Source of the DNA: Caballeronia mineralivorans PML1(12)
GTDB taxonomy: Bacteria; Pseudomonadota; Gammaproteobacteria; Burkholderiales; Burkholderiaceae
Direction: 5' to 3'
NCBI RefSeq assembly: GCF_001028175.1
Contig: NZ_AEJF01000009.1
Span: 1-49,465 of the forward strand
Length of the DNA: 49,465 nucleotides
Part shown: positions 20,830-30,362 of the stretch, piece by piece
Layout of the letters: each line of letters opens with the position of its first letter
How positions within the stretch are numbered: position 1 is the stretch's first letter
Position numbers and translations under genes: made by a program
Notes under the pieces: generated by a model
Database searches by the model: none
Told to the model about the DNA's origin: nothing
The model's input: the letters and a program-made list of their open reading frames with translations, nothing else

Positions 20830-21912
20830 TCAACGAGCGCGCGCATACGAGCCGAGGATCTTGAGGAACTCCGCTTTTTTGCCCAGTTCTTCGAGCGCGG
20901 CGGCAACCGGCGCGTCGTCGCGATGACCTTCCACGTCGATATAAAAGTAGTATTCCCACGTGCCGACACGCGCCGGACGCGATTCAAAACGGGTCATCGA
21001 TACCCCGTGACGCGCCAGCGGTTCCAGCAATTTCAGCAACGCGCCCGGCTCGTTCGCCACCGACACAATCAGCGACGTCTGGTCGTATCCGCTCACACCC
21101 GTGCGCTCTTTACCGATCATCACGAAGCGCGTGCGGTTGTGCGGGTCGTCCTGGATCAGCGCGCTCACCACGCCAAGGCCGTAGTGCGTGGCCGCACGAT
21201 CGCCCGCGATAGCCGCAATAGTCGGATCGCCAACCGCAAGCCGCGCCGCTTCCGCATTACTCGATACCGCCTGACGCTCCAAAGTAGGCGCGTTCGCGGT
21301 GAGCCAGTGCTGGCATTGTGCGAGGGCTTGCGGATGCGCGAACACGCGCGTGACGCCCTTGAGCGTGCCGGATGCGGTGAGCAAATTGTGGTGGATCGGC
21401 AAAGCCAGTTCGCCGCTGATCACCAGCGACGTTTGCAACAACAAATCCAGCGTCCGCGATACCGCGCCCTCCGCTGAATTCTCGACCGGCACCACGCCGA
21501 ATTCAGCGGCGCCGGCTTCAACCGAGCGAAACACTTCGTCGATGGAAGGACACGGCACGCCTTCGATGGAATGTCCGAAATACTCGAACATCGCCTGCTC
21601 GCTGTAGGTCCCGACCGGACCGAGATACGCGGCGCGCAGCGTTTGTTCCAGCGCGCGGCTCGCAGCCATGATCTCGCGCCAGATCGAGCTGATGTGATCT
21701 CCGCCAAGCGGCCCTTCGCTCATCTCCTGAAGCCGCGCGATGACCTGCATTTCGCGCTCGGGACGAAACACCGGCGCGTTGAAATGCTTCTTCACCTCGC
21801 CCACTTCGAGCGCCACGGCGGCACGCTGGTTCAGGAGCGCGATGAGCTGCGCGTCGAGCGCATCGATGCGTTCGCGCAGCGGTATGAGTCGAGAATTAAG
21901 GTCGTCGTCCAT
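20830..21912 (-). CDS. pheA: Bifunctional chorismate mutase/prephenate dehydratase
   Basis: 360 aa P-protein for phenylalanine synthesis. The N-terminal chorismate mutase (about 1-90) shows LRERIDALDAQLIALLNQRA and RPEREMQVIARL. The dehydratase starts at YLGPVGTYSEQA (about 95) and has the NRTRFVMIG catalytic TRF motif. A C-terminal ACT domain with the ESRP signature (RFESRPARVGTWEYYFYIDV) gives feedback inhibition by phenylalanine. Start MDDDLNSRL at 21912; a 13-codon extension is less likely. Confidence 0.97.
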   Translation of the reverse strand: MDDDLNSRLIPLRERIDALDAQLIALLNQRAAVALEVGEVKKHFNAPVFRPEREMQVIARLQEMSEGPLGGDHISSIWREIMAASRALEQTLRAAYLGPVGTYSEQAMFEYFGHSIEGVPCPSIDEVFRSVEAGAAEFGVVPVENSAEGAVSRTLDLLLQTSLVISGELALPIHHNLLTASGTLKGVTRVFAHPQALAQCQHWLTANAPTLERQAVSSNAEAARLAVGDPTIAAIAGDRAATHYGLGVVSALIQDDPHNRTRFVMIGKERTGVSGYDQTSLIVSVANEPGALLKLLEPLARHGVSMTRFESRPARVGTWEYYFYIDVEGHRDDAPVAAALEELGKKAEFLKILGSYARAR

Positions 21913-21978
21913 GCGTTGTATGAGATGAGTCGATCCGGCTTGGCGCGCCAAGCATCGGATGGGAGGCGAGGCCTGGGC

Positions 21979-23061
21979 TCAGGCACTGGCCTGCTCGAAT
22001 TCCTTCATATACTCGACGAGCGTCTTCACCGCTTCGAGCGGCACTGCGTTATAGATGGACGCGCGCATGCCGCCGACCGACTTGTGGCCTTTCAGCTGCA
22101 GCAGGCCGCGCGCTTTCGCGCCGGCCAGGAATGCTTCGTTGCGGGTTTCGTCGGCGAGAAAAAACGGTACGTTCATCCTCGAGCGCGACTGGCGCTCGAC
22201 TTTGTTCAGATAGAAACTGCTGGCGTCGATGGTGTCGTACAACAGCGTCGACTTCTCGATGCTGCGGGCTTCCATCGCTTCCAGGCCGCCCTGTTTTTTC
22301 AGCCACTTGAACACCAGGCCGGCGATGTAGATCGCGTACGTGGGCGGCGTGTTGTACATGGAATTGTTCTCGGCGACGGTCTTCCATTCGAACGCCGACG
22401 GGCAGATGGCAAGCGCGCGATCAAGCAGATCTTCGCGCACGATCACGACCGTCACGCCCGCCATGCCGATGTTCTTCTGCGCGCCGCCAAACAGCACGCC
22501 GTATTTCGCGATGTCCATCGGGCGGGAAAGAATGTGCGATGACGCGTCGGCGACCAGCGGGATCGAACCGAGATCGGGAATCTCGAAGGTCTCAACACCG
22601 TCGATGGTTTCGTTCGTGCAGATATGGACGTAGGCGGGATCGTCGGAAAGATGCCATTCGTCGATCTTCGGCACGTGCGTGAAACCCTGCGCCGTCTTGC
22701 CGTTTGCAGCAATGTGCGGCGTGCCGTACTTCTGCGCTTCCTTGAACGATTTTTGCGACCACGAACCGGTCACCACAAAGTCCGCAGTTTTACGCGCCCC
22801 GAGCATGTTCAGCGGCACGATCGCGTTCTCGCCTATGCCCCCACCCTGCAGGAACAAGATCCTGTGCGACGCGGGCACTTTCAGCAGGTCGCGAAGGTCG
22901 GTGAGCGCGGCTTCATGTATCGACATGAATTCAGCCCCGCGATGGCTCATTTCCATCACGCTCATGCCGCTGCCGTGCCAGTCGAGCATTTCGTCGGCGG
23001 CTTGACGGAGCACTTCTTCGGGCATTGCTGCAGGACCAGCGGAGAAATTGAACACGCGCAT
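21979..23061 (-). CDS. serC: Phosphoserine aminotransferase
   Basis: 360 aa PLP aminotransferase of serine biosynthesis, also used in pyridoxal phosphate synthesis. [18 protein letters not shown] at the start, [16 protein letters not shown] at 71-86, and [12 protein letters not shown] with PLP Lys196. Full length. Head of the serC-pheA-hisC-tyrA-aroA aromatic/serine run. A strong terminator upstream insulates it from the DUF2059 gene, so its own promoter must lie within 23062-23140. Confidence 0.97.
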   Translation of the reverse strand: MRVFNFSAGPAAMPEEVLRQAADEMLDWHGSGMSVMEMSHRGAEFMSIHEAALTDLRDLLKVPASHRILFLQGGGIGENAIVPLNMLGARKTADFVVTGSWSQKSFKEAQKYGTPHIAANGKTAQGFTHVPKIDEWHLSDDPAYVHICTNETIDGVETFEIPDLGSIPLVADASSHILSRPMDIAKYGVLFGGAQKNIGMAGVTVVIVREDLLDRALAICPSAFEWKTVAENNSMYNTPPTYAIYIAGLVFKWLKKQGGLEAMEARSIEKSTLLYDTIDASSFYLNKVERQSRSRMNVPFFLADETRNEAFLAGAKARGLLQLKGHKSVGGMRASIYNAVPLEAVKTLVEYMKEFEQASA

Positions 23062-23139
23062 CTGATAAACACCCCGAAAAGCCGGACGCACACGGAGAAC
23101 GCCGACGAGAAAAGCTGAATAACACCTGAACCGCGCCAC

Positions 23140-23180
23140 AAAAAACAAATGGCTGTTTGCGTCTGAACGCAAACAGCCAT
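23140..23180 (-). terminator. Strong terminator after the DUF2059 gene
   Basis: Perfect 14-bp stem ATGGCTGTTTGCGT / ACGCAAACAGCCAT with a 4-nt loop. On the minus strand it is followed by TTGTTTTTT. It lies between the DUF2059 gene and serC. Confidence 0.85.
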
Positions 23181-23261
23181 TATCGCACTGTCCCATAAAC
23201 CCGCCAAACTACAGCCGCGTACTTCAGCCACATGAGCGGCGGCGGGTTTCGGCAGCCTGGC

Positions 23262-23870
23262 TTACTTGCCCGGCTTGACAGCAGCCACTTCCTTGTCCGC
23301 TTGCGCGCGGGTGGCCTTGATCGATTGTGGCATGTATTTCTGCATCAGACCGTTCACCACGTCACGACCAACTTGGTCCTGAACCTGGATGAACTTGCGA
23401 CCCGTCGGGCTCTTGTAGAACGTCGTCAGGTCTTTGATTTCAGCCGTGGTGTAGTACTTCGCATACGCGTCGTACTGTGCCTGCATGGCGTCTTGACGGA
23501 ACGAGTCGGTCGCGAAGACTTGACCAGCGGAATCCACCAGCTTCGGTACCGTGTCCTTCTGGAGCTGAGGAACGGCCGCTTGCTTCTGCTTGTCGTTCAG
23601 GGTCTTGTTTTCGCTCAAAGCGTCGGACAGGATGGCCGGAACCAGTTGCTTCGACTGCATTTGTGCACTGTTACCAATGGCGCCGACGAGCTTTTGCGCG
23701 TCGATTGCATCCAGCAGGTCCTTGATCGCAGCTTGCTTCGCCGGATCCGGTGCCGCTGTGGCTGCATCTGCAGCCGGCGTCGTCGCTTGGCTCTGGAGCG
23801 ATTGAGCCGATGCGAAAGCCGGTACCAAAGCAGCCAGCAACATCCATTGTTTAAACTGTTTTTGCATCAT
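23262..23870 (-). CDS. DUF2059 periplasmic protein
   Basis: 202 aa exported protein of unknown function. The signal peptide ends ALVPAFASAQ (about 23). An Ala-rich linker follows, then a helical DUF2059 domain with FYKSPTGRKFIQVQDQV near residues 150-166. AAGGGAG lies just before tandem ATG codons; I use the first. It lies 116 bp downstream of... the gyrA reading end is on the other side: gyrA ends at 23987, so this gene directly follows gyrA on the same strand. Family members are secreted and helical; no catalytic residues can be named. Confidence 0.85.
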   Translation of the reverse strand: MMQKQFKQWMLLAALVPAFASAQSLQSQATTPAADAATAAPDPAKQAAIKDLLDAIDAQKLVGAIGNSAQMQSKQLVPAILSDALSENKTLNDKQKQAAVPQLQKDTVPKLVDSAGQVFATDSFRQDAMQAQYDAYAKYYTTAEIKDLTTFYKSPTGRKFIQVQDQVGRDVVNGLMQKYMPQSIKATRAQADKEVAAVKPGK

Positions 23871-23986
23871 TACTCCCTTAAAAAATTTTTGTTCCCATCG
23901 CCGCGCGACTCGGCACGTGCTCAAGCCGCGCAGCTTATCCATTCAAGCTTTCAGAAACAGAACAGGCGCTGGTCGCGAACAATCGG

Positions 23987-26683
23987 TCAGGACGTGCTGT
24001 CCTCATCGCCTTCCGACGTGTCGCCCGGATTGTCGCCCGTATCAGCGGCGTCACCGGCCGATGACCCGTTCAGAGGTTCGTCGACGTCACCCGCATCACC
24101 TTCCAGATCGGCGTCGAGCTCGACTGCTACTTCCGCCTCGGCAATATGCTGCAAGCCGGACAGCTTGGTGCCGTCGTCAAGGCTAATGAGTGTAACACCT
24201 TGAGTTGCACGGCCCATTTCACGGATCTCCGACACCCGCGTGCGGATCAGCACGCCGGTATTGGTGATCAGCATGATCTCGCTCTCCGGCTCGACGAGCG
24301 TTGCGGCGACCACCTTGCCGTTACGTTCCGACGTCTGGATAGCAATCATGCCCTTCGTGCCACGGCCGTGACGCGTGTATTCGTCGATCGGCGTGCGCTT
24401 GCCGAAGCCGTTCTCGGTCGCGGTCAGCACCGACTGGTTTTCGCCGCCCGCCACCAGCAACGCGATGACCTGCTGCCCTTCTTCCAGTTGCATGCCACGC
24501 ACGCCACGGGCTTCGCGACCCATTGCGCGCACGTCGTTTTCGTCGAAACGCACGGCTTTGCCCGAATCCGAGAACAGCATCACGTCATGCTGGCCGTCAG
24601 TAATCGCGGCACCGATCAGGAAATCGCCCTCATCCAGACCGACCGCGATAATGCCCTTGCGCAACGGTCGGCTGAATGCTTCCAGCGGCGTCTTCTTCAC
24701 GGTACCCAGCGAGGTCGCCATGAAAACGTATTTGTCTGCAGAAAATTCCTTGATCGGCAGCACGACGTTGATCTTCTCGCCGTCTTGCAGCGGGAACATG
24801 TTGACGATCGGGCGGCCACGCGAGTTCCGCGAACCCTGCGGCACTTCGTAGACCTTGATCCAGTAAACACGCCCGCGGTTCGAGAAACACAGCATGTGGT
24901 CGTGCGTGTTCGCGATGAAAAGCGTGTCGATCCAGTCGTCTTCCTTCATCTGCGTGGCCTGCTTGCCGCGGCCACCACGCTTTTGCGCCCGGTATTCCGA
25001 CAGCGGCTGCGACTTTACATAGCCCGTGTGCGACATGGTCACGACCATTTCCTGCGGCGTGATCAGGTCTTCGGTGTTCAGCTCGGTTGCGTTCAGTTCG
25101 ATGCGCGAACGGCGGTCGTCACCAAATTCGGCACGAATTGACGCCAGTTCGTCGACGATAATCGCGCGAATCCGCGCCGGCCGCGCCAGGATGTCGAGCA
25201 GGTCGGCGATTTGCGCCATCACTTCCTTGTACTCGCCGACAATCTTGTCCTGCTCGAGCCCGGTCAAGCGTTGCAGGCGCATCTGCAGAATTTCTTGCGC
25301 CTGGACATCCGACAGCTTGTACAAGCCATCGGCCTGCATGCCATAGGCCGGATTCAGCCCTTCTGGCCGATACGCCTGACGCCCGCCCGATTCCTCGGTT
25401 TCCGCGCGCGAGAGCATTTCGCGCACGATTTCCGAGTCCCAGGCGTTGTTCATCAAGTCCTGCTTCGCGATCGGCGGAGTCGGCGCTGCCTTGATGATGC
25501 GGATGAATTCGTCGATATTCGCCAGCGCCACCGCCAGGCCTTCCAGCACGTGGCCGCGATCCCGCGCTTTGCGCAGTTCGTATACAGTGCGCCGCGTGAG
25601 CACTTCCCGCCGATGCGACAGGAAACACTCCAGCATCTGCTTCAGGTTCAGCAGGCGCGGCTGGCCGTCGACCAGCGCGACCATGTTGATGCCGAACGTG
25701 TCCTGAAGCTGCGTCATCTTGTACAGATTATTCAGCACCACTTCGGGCACTTCGCCGCGCTTGAGCTCGACCACCACGCGCATGCCGCTCTTGTCGGATT
25801 CGTCGCGGATGTCCGAGATGCCTTCGATCTTCTTCTCGTTCACCAGCTCGGCAATGCGCTCGAGCAGCGTGCGCTTGTTCACCTGATACGGGATTTCGTC
25901 GACGATGATCGCCATCCGCTGGCCGCGGTCGATCTCTTCGAAGTGCGTGGTCGCGCGCATCACAACGCGTCCGCGACCCGTTCGATACCCGTCCTTTACG
26001 CCCGAGACACCGTAGATCACGCCGGCTGTCGGGAAATCCGGGGCCGGAACGATCTCGATCAGTTCGTCGATAGTCGTATCGGGATTGTTCAGCAGATGCA
26101 TGCAAGCATCGACAATTTCGCGCAGGTTGTGCGGCGGAATGTTCGTCGCCATGCCCACTGCGATACCGGCCGAGCCATTAATCAGAAGATTGGGGATGCG
26201 CGCGGGCAGAACCAGCGGCTCGCTTTCGCTGCCGTCGTAGTTCGGACCGAAGTCGACCGTTTCCTTGTCGATGTCCGCCAGCAGCTCATGACCAATCTTC
26301 GCCATGCGGATTTCGGTGTAACGCATGGCCGCGGCGTTGTCGCCGTCGACCGAACCGAAATTCCCCTGCCCGTCGACCAGCATGTAGCGAAGCGAGAAAG
26401 GCTGCGCCATCCGGACGATGGTGTCGTAGACCGACTGGTCACCGTGCGGGTGATATTTACCGATCACGTCGCCCACGATACGCGCCGACTTCTTGTAAGC
26501 GCGATTCCAGTCGTTGTTCAGTTCGTGCATGGAATAAAGCGCGCGACGGTGGACTGGCTTGAGGCCGTCGCGGACATCGGGGAGCGCTCGCCCCACGATC
26601 ACGCTCATCGCGTAATCGAGATATGAGCGGCGCATTTCCTCCTCGAGGGAGATTGGCAGGGTCTCTTTGGCGAATTGATCCAT
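23987..26683 (-). CDS. gyrA: DNA gyrase subunit A
   Basis: 898 aa; breaks and rejoins DNA in the A2B2 gyrase that introduces negative supercoils. Catalytic Tyr122 is in [11 protein letters not shown]. The quinolone-determining region reads [12 protein letters not shown] at 77-88, so position 83 is Gln where E. coli has Ser; Asp87 is kept (CAG codon checked on the minus strand). The GyrA box is QKRGGRG in the C-terminal beta-pinwheel domain. The tail is long and acidic (about the last 50 aa). An extended -10 promoter (TGTTAGAAT) lies about 115 nt upstream. Confidence 0.98.
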   Translation of the reverse strand: MDQFAKETLPISLEEEMRRSYLDYAMSVIVGRALPDVRDGLKPVHRRALYSMHELNNDWNRAYKKSARIVGDVIGKYHPHGDQSVYDTIVRMAQPFSLRYMLVDGQGNFGSVDGDNAAAMRYTEIRMAKIGHELLADIDKETVDFGPNYDGSESEPLVLPARIPNLLINGSAGIAVGMATNIPPHNLREIVDACMHLLNNPDTTIDELIEIVPAPDFPTAGVIYGVSGVKDGYRTGRGRVVMRATTHFEEIDRGQRMAIIVDEIPYQVNKRTLLERIAELVNEKKIEGISDIRDESDKSGMRVVVELKRGEVPEVVLNNLYKMTQLQDTFGINMVALVDGQPRLLNLKQMLECFLSHRREVLTRRTVYELRKARDRGHVLEGLAVALANIDEFIRIIKAAPTPPIAKQDLMNNAWDSEIVREMLSRAETEESGGRQAYRPEGLNPAYGMQADGLYKLSDVQAQEILQMRLQRLTGLEQDKIVGEYKEVMAQIADLLDILARPARIRAIIVDELASIRAEFGDDRRSRIELNATELNTEDLITPQEMVVTMSHTGYVKSQPLSEYRAQKRGGRGKQATQMKEDDWIDTLFIANTHDHMLCFSNRGRVYWIKVYEVPQGSRNSRGRPIVNMFPLQDGEKINVVLPIKEFSADKYVFMATSLGTVKKTPLEAFSRPLRKGIIAVGLDEGDFLIGAAITDGQHDVMLFSDSGKAVRFDENDVRAMGREARGVRGMQLEEGQQVIALLVAGGENQSVLTATENGFGKRTPIDEYTRHGRGTKGMIAIQTSERNGKVVAATLVEPESEIMLITNTGVLIRTRVSEIREMGRATQGVTLISLDDGTKLSGLQHIAEAEVAVELDADLEGDAGDVDEPLNGSSAGDAADTGDNPGDTSEGDEDSTS

Positions 26684-26798
26684 TTATCCGTGTCTTGAAC
26701 TGTGCGGCGCCGGCGCGGAACAAAAGCCCTTTTTTGCGGCGTTTTGCCCGGATTCACCGTCGTTTGGCATCGGCGCTGCGAACGCAACGCATCACGCG

Positions 26799-26807
26799 AT
26801 TCTAACA
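26799..26807 (-). promoter_or_regulatory. Extended -10 promoter of gyrA
   Basis: Minus strand reads TGTTAGAAT, a TGn extended -10 joined to TAGAAT, about 115 nt before the gyrA ATG. No strong -35 is seen, as is common for extended -10 promoters. Confidence 0.5.
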
Positions 26808-27338
26808 TGCGCGGCATCCGCGCCCGGGACCGCTGCGTATACATAGAGTGACTAGAGCGAGTGGCCGGGAACCTTTACAGGGGGCGCGAACGCAAATGGT
26901 TGCGAAAGCTTACAAATTCCCTCACGGAACAAAGTGAAAACGTCAGACTAACCCGCTATCATTCGCCCTCACGGGTTTTGACGCCGCCAATTTACGCGCG
27001 CAAAACCGTCGAAAAAGATGTATTGATGTTTTTGGAAAAAGTTCCGGGGTGGCACGCATTGTGCGCATGTTCGGCACGTATCAAACCCTGCGATTCCCAT
27101 GCCCCGTCTTGTTGCGCATGCACCACATAAGGTTGCGGGCGTCAGGGGGCCCGGGATATTTTTATCGTTGCAAGGGAACGATATGGCAAAATGCGAACGC
27201 ACAAAGTTAGACACTGCTCGAAGTCTACACACAGCGTTTTGTTCCGCGGTAATGTTATACTTCGAGCAATGTATGACTTGTCTTTGTCAACAAGGCTCGC
27301 AGTAAACCTGCGGTAATCTCAATTTCGAGAGGAGAAAT
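26808..27338. other. Long non-coding gap upstream of ompA
   Basis: About 530 bp without a convincing gene; open frames here have no family features. It contains the sigma-54-like site at 27050-27064 and a TATACT (about 27255-27260) that could be the ompA -10. It ends in a GAGAGGAG ribosome site before ompA. It is AT-richer than its surroundings near 27000-27050. Confidence 0.6.
27050..27064 (+). promoter_or_regulatory. Possible sigma-54 (-24/-12) promoter
   Basis: TGGCACG-CATT-GTGC has GG and GC at the exact 10-nt spacing and a perfect -24 box; the -12 box has one mismatch (GTGC for TTGC). It faces ompA, 275 bp away. It could instead drive a small RNA in the gap. Confidence 0.35.
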
Positions 27339-27992
27339 ATGAATAAACTTTCAAAGCTCGCGTTCATTGCAGCTACCGCAGTTATGGCTGCATCGGCTAT
27401 GGCGCAATCGGTCCCGGCTTCGCGTCAGGCAGTCAATGACAACTGGGTGAACGGCACGGGCGAATACGTGTGGATGAACGGCACGAACGAGCTTTGCTGG
27501 CGTGACGCGTTCTGGACCCCGGCAACGGCCAACGCAAAGTGCGATGGCGCGCTGGTCGCCCAGGCACCGCAGCCGCCGGTCGCACCGGCACCGGCTCCGG
27601 TTATCCAAAGCCAGAAGGTTACGTACCAAGCTGACGCTCTGTTCGACTTCGACAAGGCCATCCTGAAGCCGGCTGGTAAGGCTAAGCTTGACGATCTCGC
27701 ATCGAAGATTGGCGACCTGAACCTGGAAGTCGTGGTCGCAACGGGTTACACGGACCGTATTGGTTCGGACAAATACAACGATCGCCTGTCCCTGCGTCGT
27801 GCACAAGCTGTCAAGGCATACTTGGTCAGCAAGGGCATCGAAGCCAACCGTATCTATACGGAAGGCAAGGGCAAGCGCAACCCGGTTACCACGGGTTGCA
27901 ACCAGAAGAACCACAAGCAACTTGTCGCTTGCCTCGCACCGGATCGTCGCGTGGAAGTCGAAGTTGTTGGAACCTCGCGTCAGCCGCAGTAA
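27339..27992 (+). CDS. ompA: OmpA-family outer membrane protein
   Basis: 217 aa. A signal peptide ends AASAMAQS (about 22). A short N-terminal region (WVNGTGEYVWMNGTNELCWR) lacks the 8-strand barrel of E. coli OmpA. A Pro/Ala linker (PQPPVAPAPAP) leads to a C-terminal OmpA peptidoglycan-binding domain (about 95-210) with DALFDFDKAILKP and TGYTDRIGSDKYNDRLSLRR. This layout is typical of small beta-proteobacterial OmpA proteins. Codons are strongly biased, suggesting high expression. AGAGGAG lies 5-6 nt before the ATG and a strong terminator follows. Confidence 0.93.
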   Translation: MNKLSKLAFIAATAVMAASAMAQSVPASRQAVNDNWVNGTGEYVWMNGTNELCWRDAFWTPATANAKCDGALVAQAPQPPVAPAPAPVIQSQKVTYQADALFDFDKAILKPAGKAKLDDLASKIGDLNLEVVVATGYTDRIGSDKYNDRLSLRRAQAVKAYLVSKGIEANRIYTEGKGKRNPVTTGCNQKNHKQLVACLAPDRRVEVEVVGTSRQPQ

Positions 27993-28016
27993 TAAGCGAC
28001 TGATTGCCGCAGGATC

Positions 28017-28044
28017 AAAGCCCCGCTTCGGCGGGGCTTTTTTT
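28017..28044 (+). terminator. ompA terminator
   Basis: AAAGCCCCGC-TTCG-GCGGGGCTTT followed by further T, with a UUCG tetraloop; 25 bp after the ompA stop. Confidence 0.93.
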
Positions 28045-28187
28045 ATGCACTGCGCGCCTTTGCCCCAAGGCCACGGCGGCCCCTGCTCGACCGGGCTTCG
28101 CCTGTGCCTCGTTTTACCGGCTCTCGCGACCGCCTATATACTTGGTGCTTGAATGTTTTCGACCTTATGTTTCAAGGCTATCCGCAC

Positions 28188-28886
28188 ATGATCAATGCCG
28201 ATCCCCACGAGCTTCAGAAATTCAGCGAGCTGGCTCATCGCTGGTGGGACCCGAATGCGGAATTCAAACCGCTGCACGAACTCAACCCTGTGCGACTCGA
28301 CTGGATCGACAAACATGCCCATTTGTCGGGCAAGCGCGCACTGGATATCGGCTGTGGCGGCGGCATCCTGTCTGAGTCGATGGCCGTTCGCGGCGCCAAG
28401 GTGAAAGGTGTGGATTTGTCATCGAGAGCGCTGGGTGTGGCCGATCTGCATAGCCTGGAAAGCGGCGTCGAGGTTGAATACGAAGAGATCGCGGCTGAGG
28501 CACTGGCGGCGCGAGAACCCGGCAGCTATGACGTGGTGACGTGCATGGAGATGCTTGAACACGTGCCGGATCCGGCGGGGATCGTCCAGGCGTGCGCAAC
28601 GCTCGTCAAACCCGGCGGCTGGGTGTTTTTCTCCACGCTCAACCGCAATGCCAAGGCGTATCTGTTCGCGGTCATTGGCGCAGAATATATCGCCCGGATG
28701 CTGCCACGCGGCACGCATGATTACGCACGCTTCATCAAGCCGTCAGAACTTGCGCAATTCGTGCGTTCTGCGCAACTTGATATCGTGGAAATCAAGGGGA
28801 TCACGTACCGGCCGCTCAGCAAGCGCTTCAGTCTCTCCGACGACTCCAGCATCAACTACCTGATGGCTTGCCGTCGCGTAGCCTGA
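28188..28886 (+). CDS. ubiG: 3-demethylubiquinol/polyprenyl-dihydroxybenzoate O-methyltransferase
   Basis: 232 aa SAM enzyme that performs both O-methylations of ubiquinone synthesis. [19 protein letters not shown] is the UbiG N-terminal signature. [16 protein letters not shown] is SAM motif I, and [12 protein letters not shown] and the FFSTLNRN region follow. I start at [12 protein letters not shown], where family members begin, rather than 28 codons earlier. gph follows after 11 bp, so they form an operon. Confidence 0.95.
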   Translation: MINADPHELQKFSELAHRWWDPNAEFKPLHELNPVRLDWIDKHAHLSGKRALDIGCGGGILSESMAVRGAKVKGVDLSSRALGVADLHSLESGVEVEYEEIAAEALAAREPGSYDVVTCMEMLEHVPDPAGIVQACATLVKPGGWVFFSTLNRNAKAYLFAVIGAEYIARMLPRGTHDYARFIKPSELAQFVRSAQLDIVEIKGITYRPLSKRFSLSDDSSINYLMACRRVA

Positions 28887-28897
28887 CGGGAACAAAC

Positions 28898-29680
28898 ATG
28901 AACGATCGCCCCAGTGACGCCGACCCCACGCCTCCGAGCGTCATCGAACCTGTACGGACTTTCATGAGCGACGATCCGACGCCCCTGCCCCAGCACCAGA
29001 TCGACAAGTCCCGGCTCAATCTCTGCCACGCGATTTTGTTCGACCTCGACGGCACTATCGCCGACACTGCGCCCGACCTCGTCGCCGCCGTCAACAAGAT
29101 GCGGCATGATCGCGGGCTCGAAATGCGGCCGCTCGAGACCCTACGGCCATTGGCGTCGGCGGGTGCGCGCGGTCTGTTGGGCGGCGCGTTCGAGATCGGC
29201 CCGGAGCATCCCGATTACGCGTCCATGCGCGAGGAGTTTCTCGCCAACTATGAAGCAGATTTGTGCATCGAGACGACGCTGTTTCCAGGTATCGACGAAT
29301 TGCTCGATCAGTTGGATGCCCGCGGCGTGCGCTGGGGCATCGTGACCAACAAGGTGACGCGGCTGGCTGAACCGCTGGTGACGCTGCTTGGACTCGGCGA
29401 GCGCGCGGCGTGTCTCGTCTGCGGCGATACCACCCCACATTCGAAGCCGCATCCGGCGCCGTTGCTGCATGCGGCGGAACTGATGGAAGAGAAGCCGGAA
29501 CGCGTGGTGTACGTCGGCGACGACCTGCGCGACGTCCAGGCCGGTTTCGCGGCCGGCATGGTCACGGTGGCCGCGGCCTACGGTTACTGCGGGAAGGACT
29601 TGCCGCCCACCCGGTGGCACGCGGATCACGTGGTGGAAACGACGATTGAATTGCAGCATCTGCTGCGGGACGTACAGTGA
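28898..29680 (+). CDS. gph: Phosphoglycolate phosphatase (HAD family)
   Basis: 260 aa HAD hydrolase that removes phosphate from 2-phosphoglycolate. AILFDLDGTIADTAPDL carries the nucleophile/acid Asp pair. The helical cap follows, then IVTNKVTRLAEPL (motif II/Lys) and VVYVGDDLRDVQAG (metal Asp pair). The first 40 residues are Pro/Asp-rich and outside the fold, so a later start is possible; the ATG at 28898 follows GACGGGAA. UbiG-Gph pairing is common in proteobacteria. Some close HAD enzymes act on MurNAc-6-phosphate, so the substrate is not certain. Confidence 0.88.
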   Translation: MNDRPSDADPTPPSVIEPVRTFMSDDPTPLPQHQIDKSRLNLCHAILFDLDGTIADTAPDLVAAVNKMRHDRGLEMRPLETLRPLASAGARGLLGGAFEIGPEHPDYASMREEFLANYEADLCIETTLFPGIDELLDQLDARGVRWGIVTNKVTRLAEPLVTLLGLGERAACLVCGDTTPHSKPHPAPLLHAAELMEEKPERVVYVGDDLRDVQAGFAAGMVTVAAAYGYCGKDLPPTRWHADHVVETTIELQHLLRDVQ

Positions 29681-29752
29681 GTGCCACGACCGTCCGGGGC
29701 CCGCTCTCCGGCGAAATCCCGCACGAAACTGTGAGATAATACTTAATGCTTC

Positions 29753-30121
29753 GGGGGCGACCTGGTTTCGACAGGGGTTGCGAAGCGGCTAGGGCATACC
29801 GAGGACCCGTCACCTCGTAAATCAATGGGAAAAACGTAACTGCAAACGACGAAACGTTCGCACTGGCAGCCTAAGGGCCGCCTGCCTCTCCCTAGTTTAC
29901 TGACGGACTAGAGTCGCAAGACCGGTAGCAATACCGCGAGAGGTCATATACGTCAGATAAGCCTTGTCGGCGTCACGACGCCAAGGTCGAAAATTTAGTG
30001 AATCGCCGAAGCGAAGCGTGTTCGTCCGCGTCGCCAGGTTAAATCAAATGATAGAACTAAGTATGTAGAACTGGTCGTAGAGCGCTACTGGACGCGGGTT
30101 CGATTCCCGCCGCCTCCACCA
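29753..30121 (+). ncRNA. ssrA: Transfer-messenger RNA (tmRNA)
   Basis: 369 nt single-piece tmRNA that rescues stalled ribosomes and tags proteins for proteolysis. The 5' GGGGGCG pairs with 3' CGCCTCC (one G-U) followed by ACCA. The 3' T arm reads GGGTTCGATTCCCGC. The tag frame at 29842-29874 encodes ANDETFALAA then TAA. The resume codon is GCA after GTAACT. A terminator follows. No second copy of its 3' end occurs in the window, so no island is integrated here. Confidence 0.97.
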
Positions 30122-30152
30122 ATAGCCGATCCGGACCTGTGCCGGATCATCT

Positions 30153-30189
30153 AAAACCCCGCGTGCCTTAAGGCTCAGCGGGGGTTTTT
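30153..30189 (+). terminator. ssrA terminator
   Basis: Hairpin built from ACCCCGC / GCGGGGGT with an inner CCTT/AAGG pair, followed by TTTTT. It starts about 30 nt after the tmRNA CCA end. Confidence 0.85.
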
Positions 30190-30290
30190 GTCCTGGAGCG
30201 CGTGGAACGATAAACCCAAGCACTACGGACCATCGAAACTTCGCCGCTGCAGTGATATGTGCGTCTAAGGCTCAAAACCCGGCACCAAAC

Positions 30291-30325
30291 AAAAACGCGC
30301 CGCCGGAAACCCGGCGACGCGCTTT
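30291..30325 (-). terminator. Terminator after the glycosyltransferase gene
   Basis: Minus strand: GCGCGTCGCCGGG / CCGGCGGCGCG type stem with a T-rich tail, 38 bp past the stop of the glycosyltransferase gene. Confidence 0.75.
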
Positions 30326-30353
30326 ACATCGACTCAAATACATCGACTCAAAT
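30326..30353 (+). repeat. 14-bp perfect tandem duplication
   Basis: ACATCGACTCAAAT occurs twice head to tail between the glycosyltransferase stop and its terminator. Non-coding. Confidence 0.9.
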
Positions 30354-30362
30354 TGAACCTGC

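Noticed and set aside
26861..27130. Plus-strand frame of 89 codons upstream of ompA
   Set aside because: No ribosome site or protein-like features, and it overlaps the sigma-54-like site; treated as non-coding.
29753..30121. Genomic island integrated at the ssrA 3' end
   Set aside because: No second copy of the tmRNA 3' end was seen downstream and no integrase is nearby.
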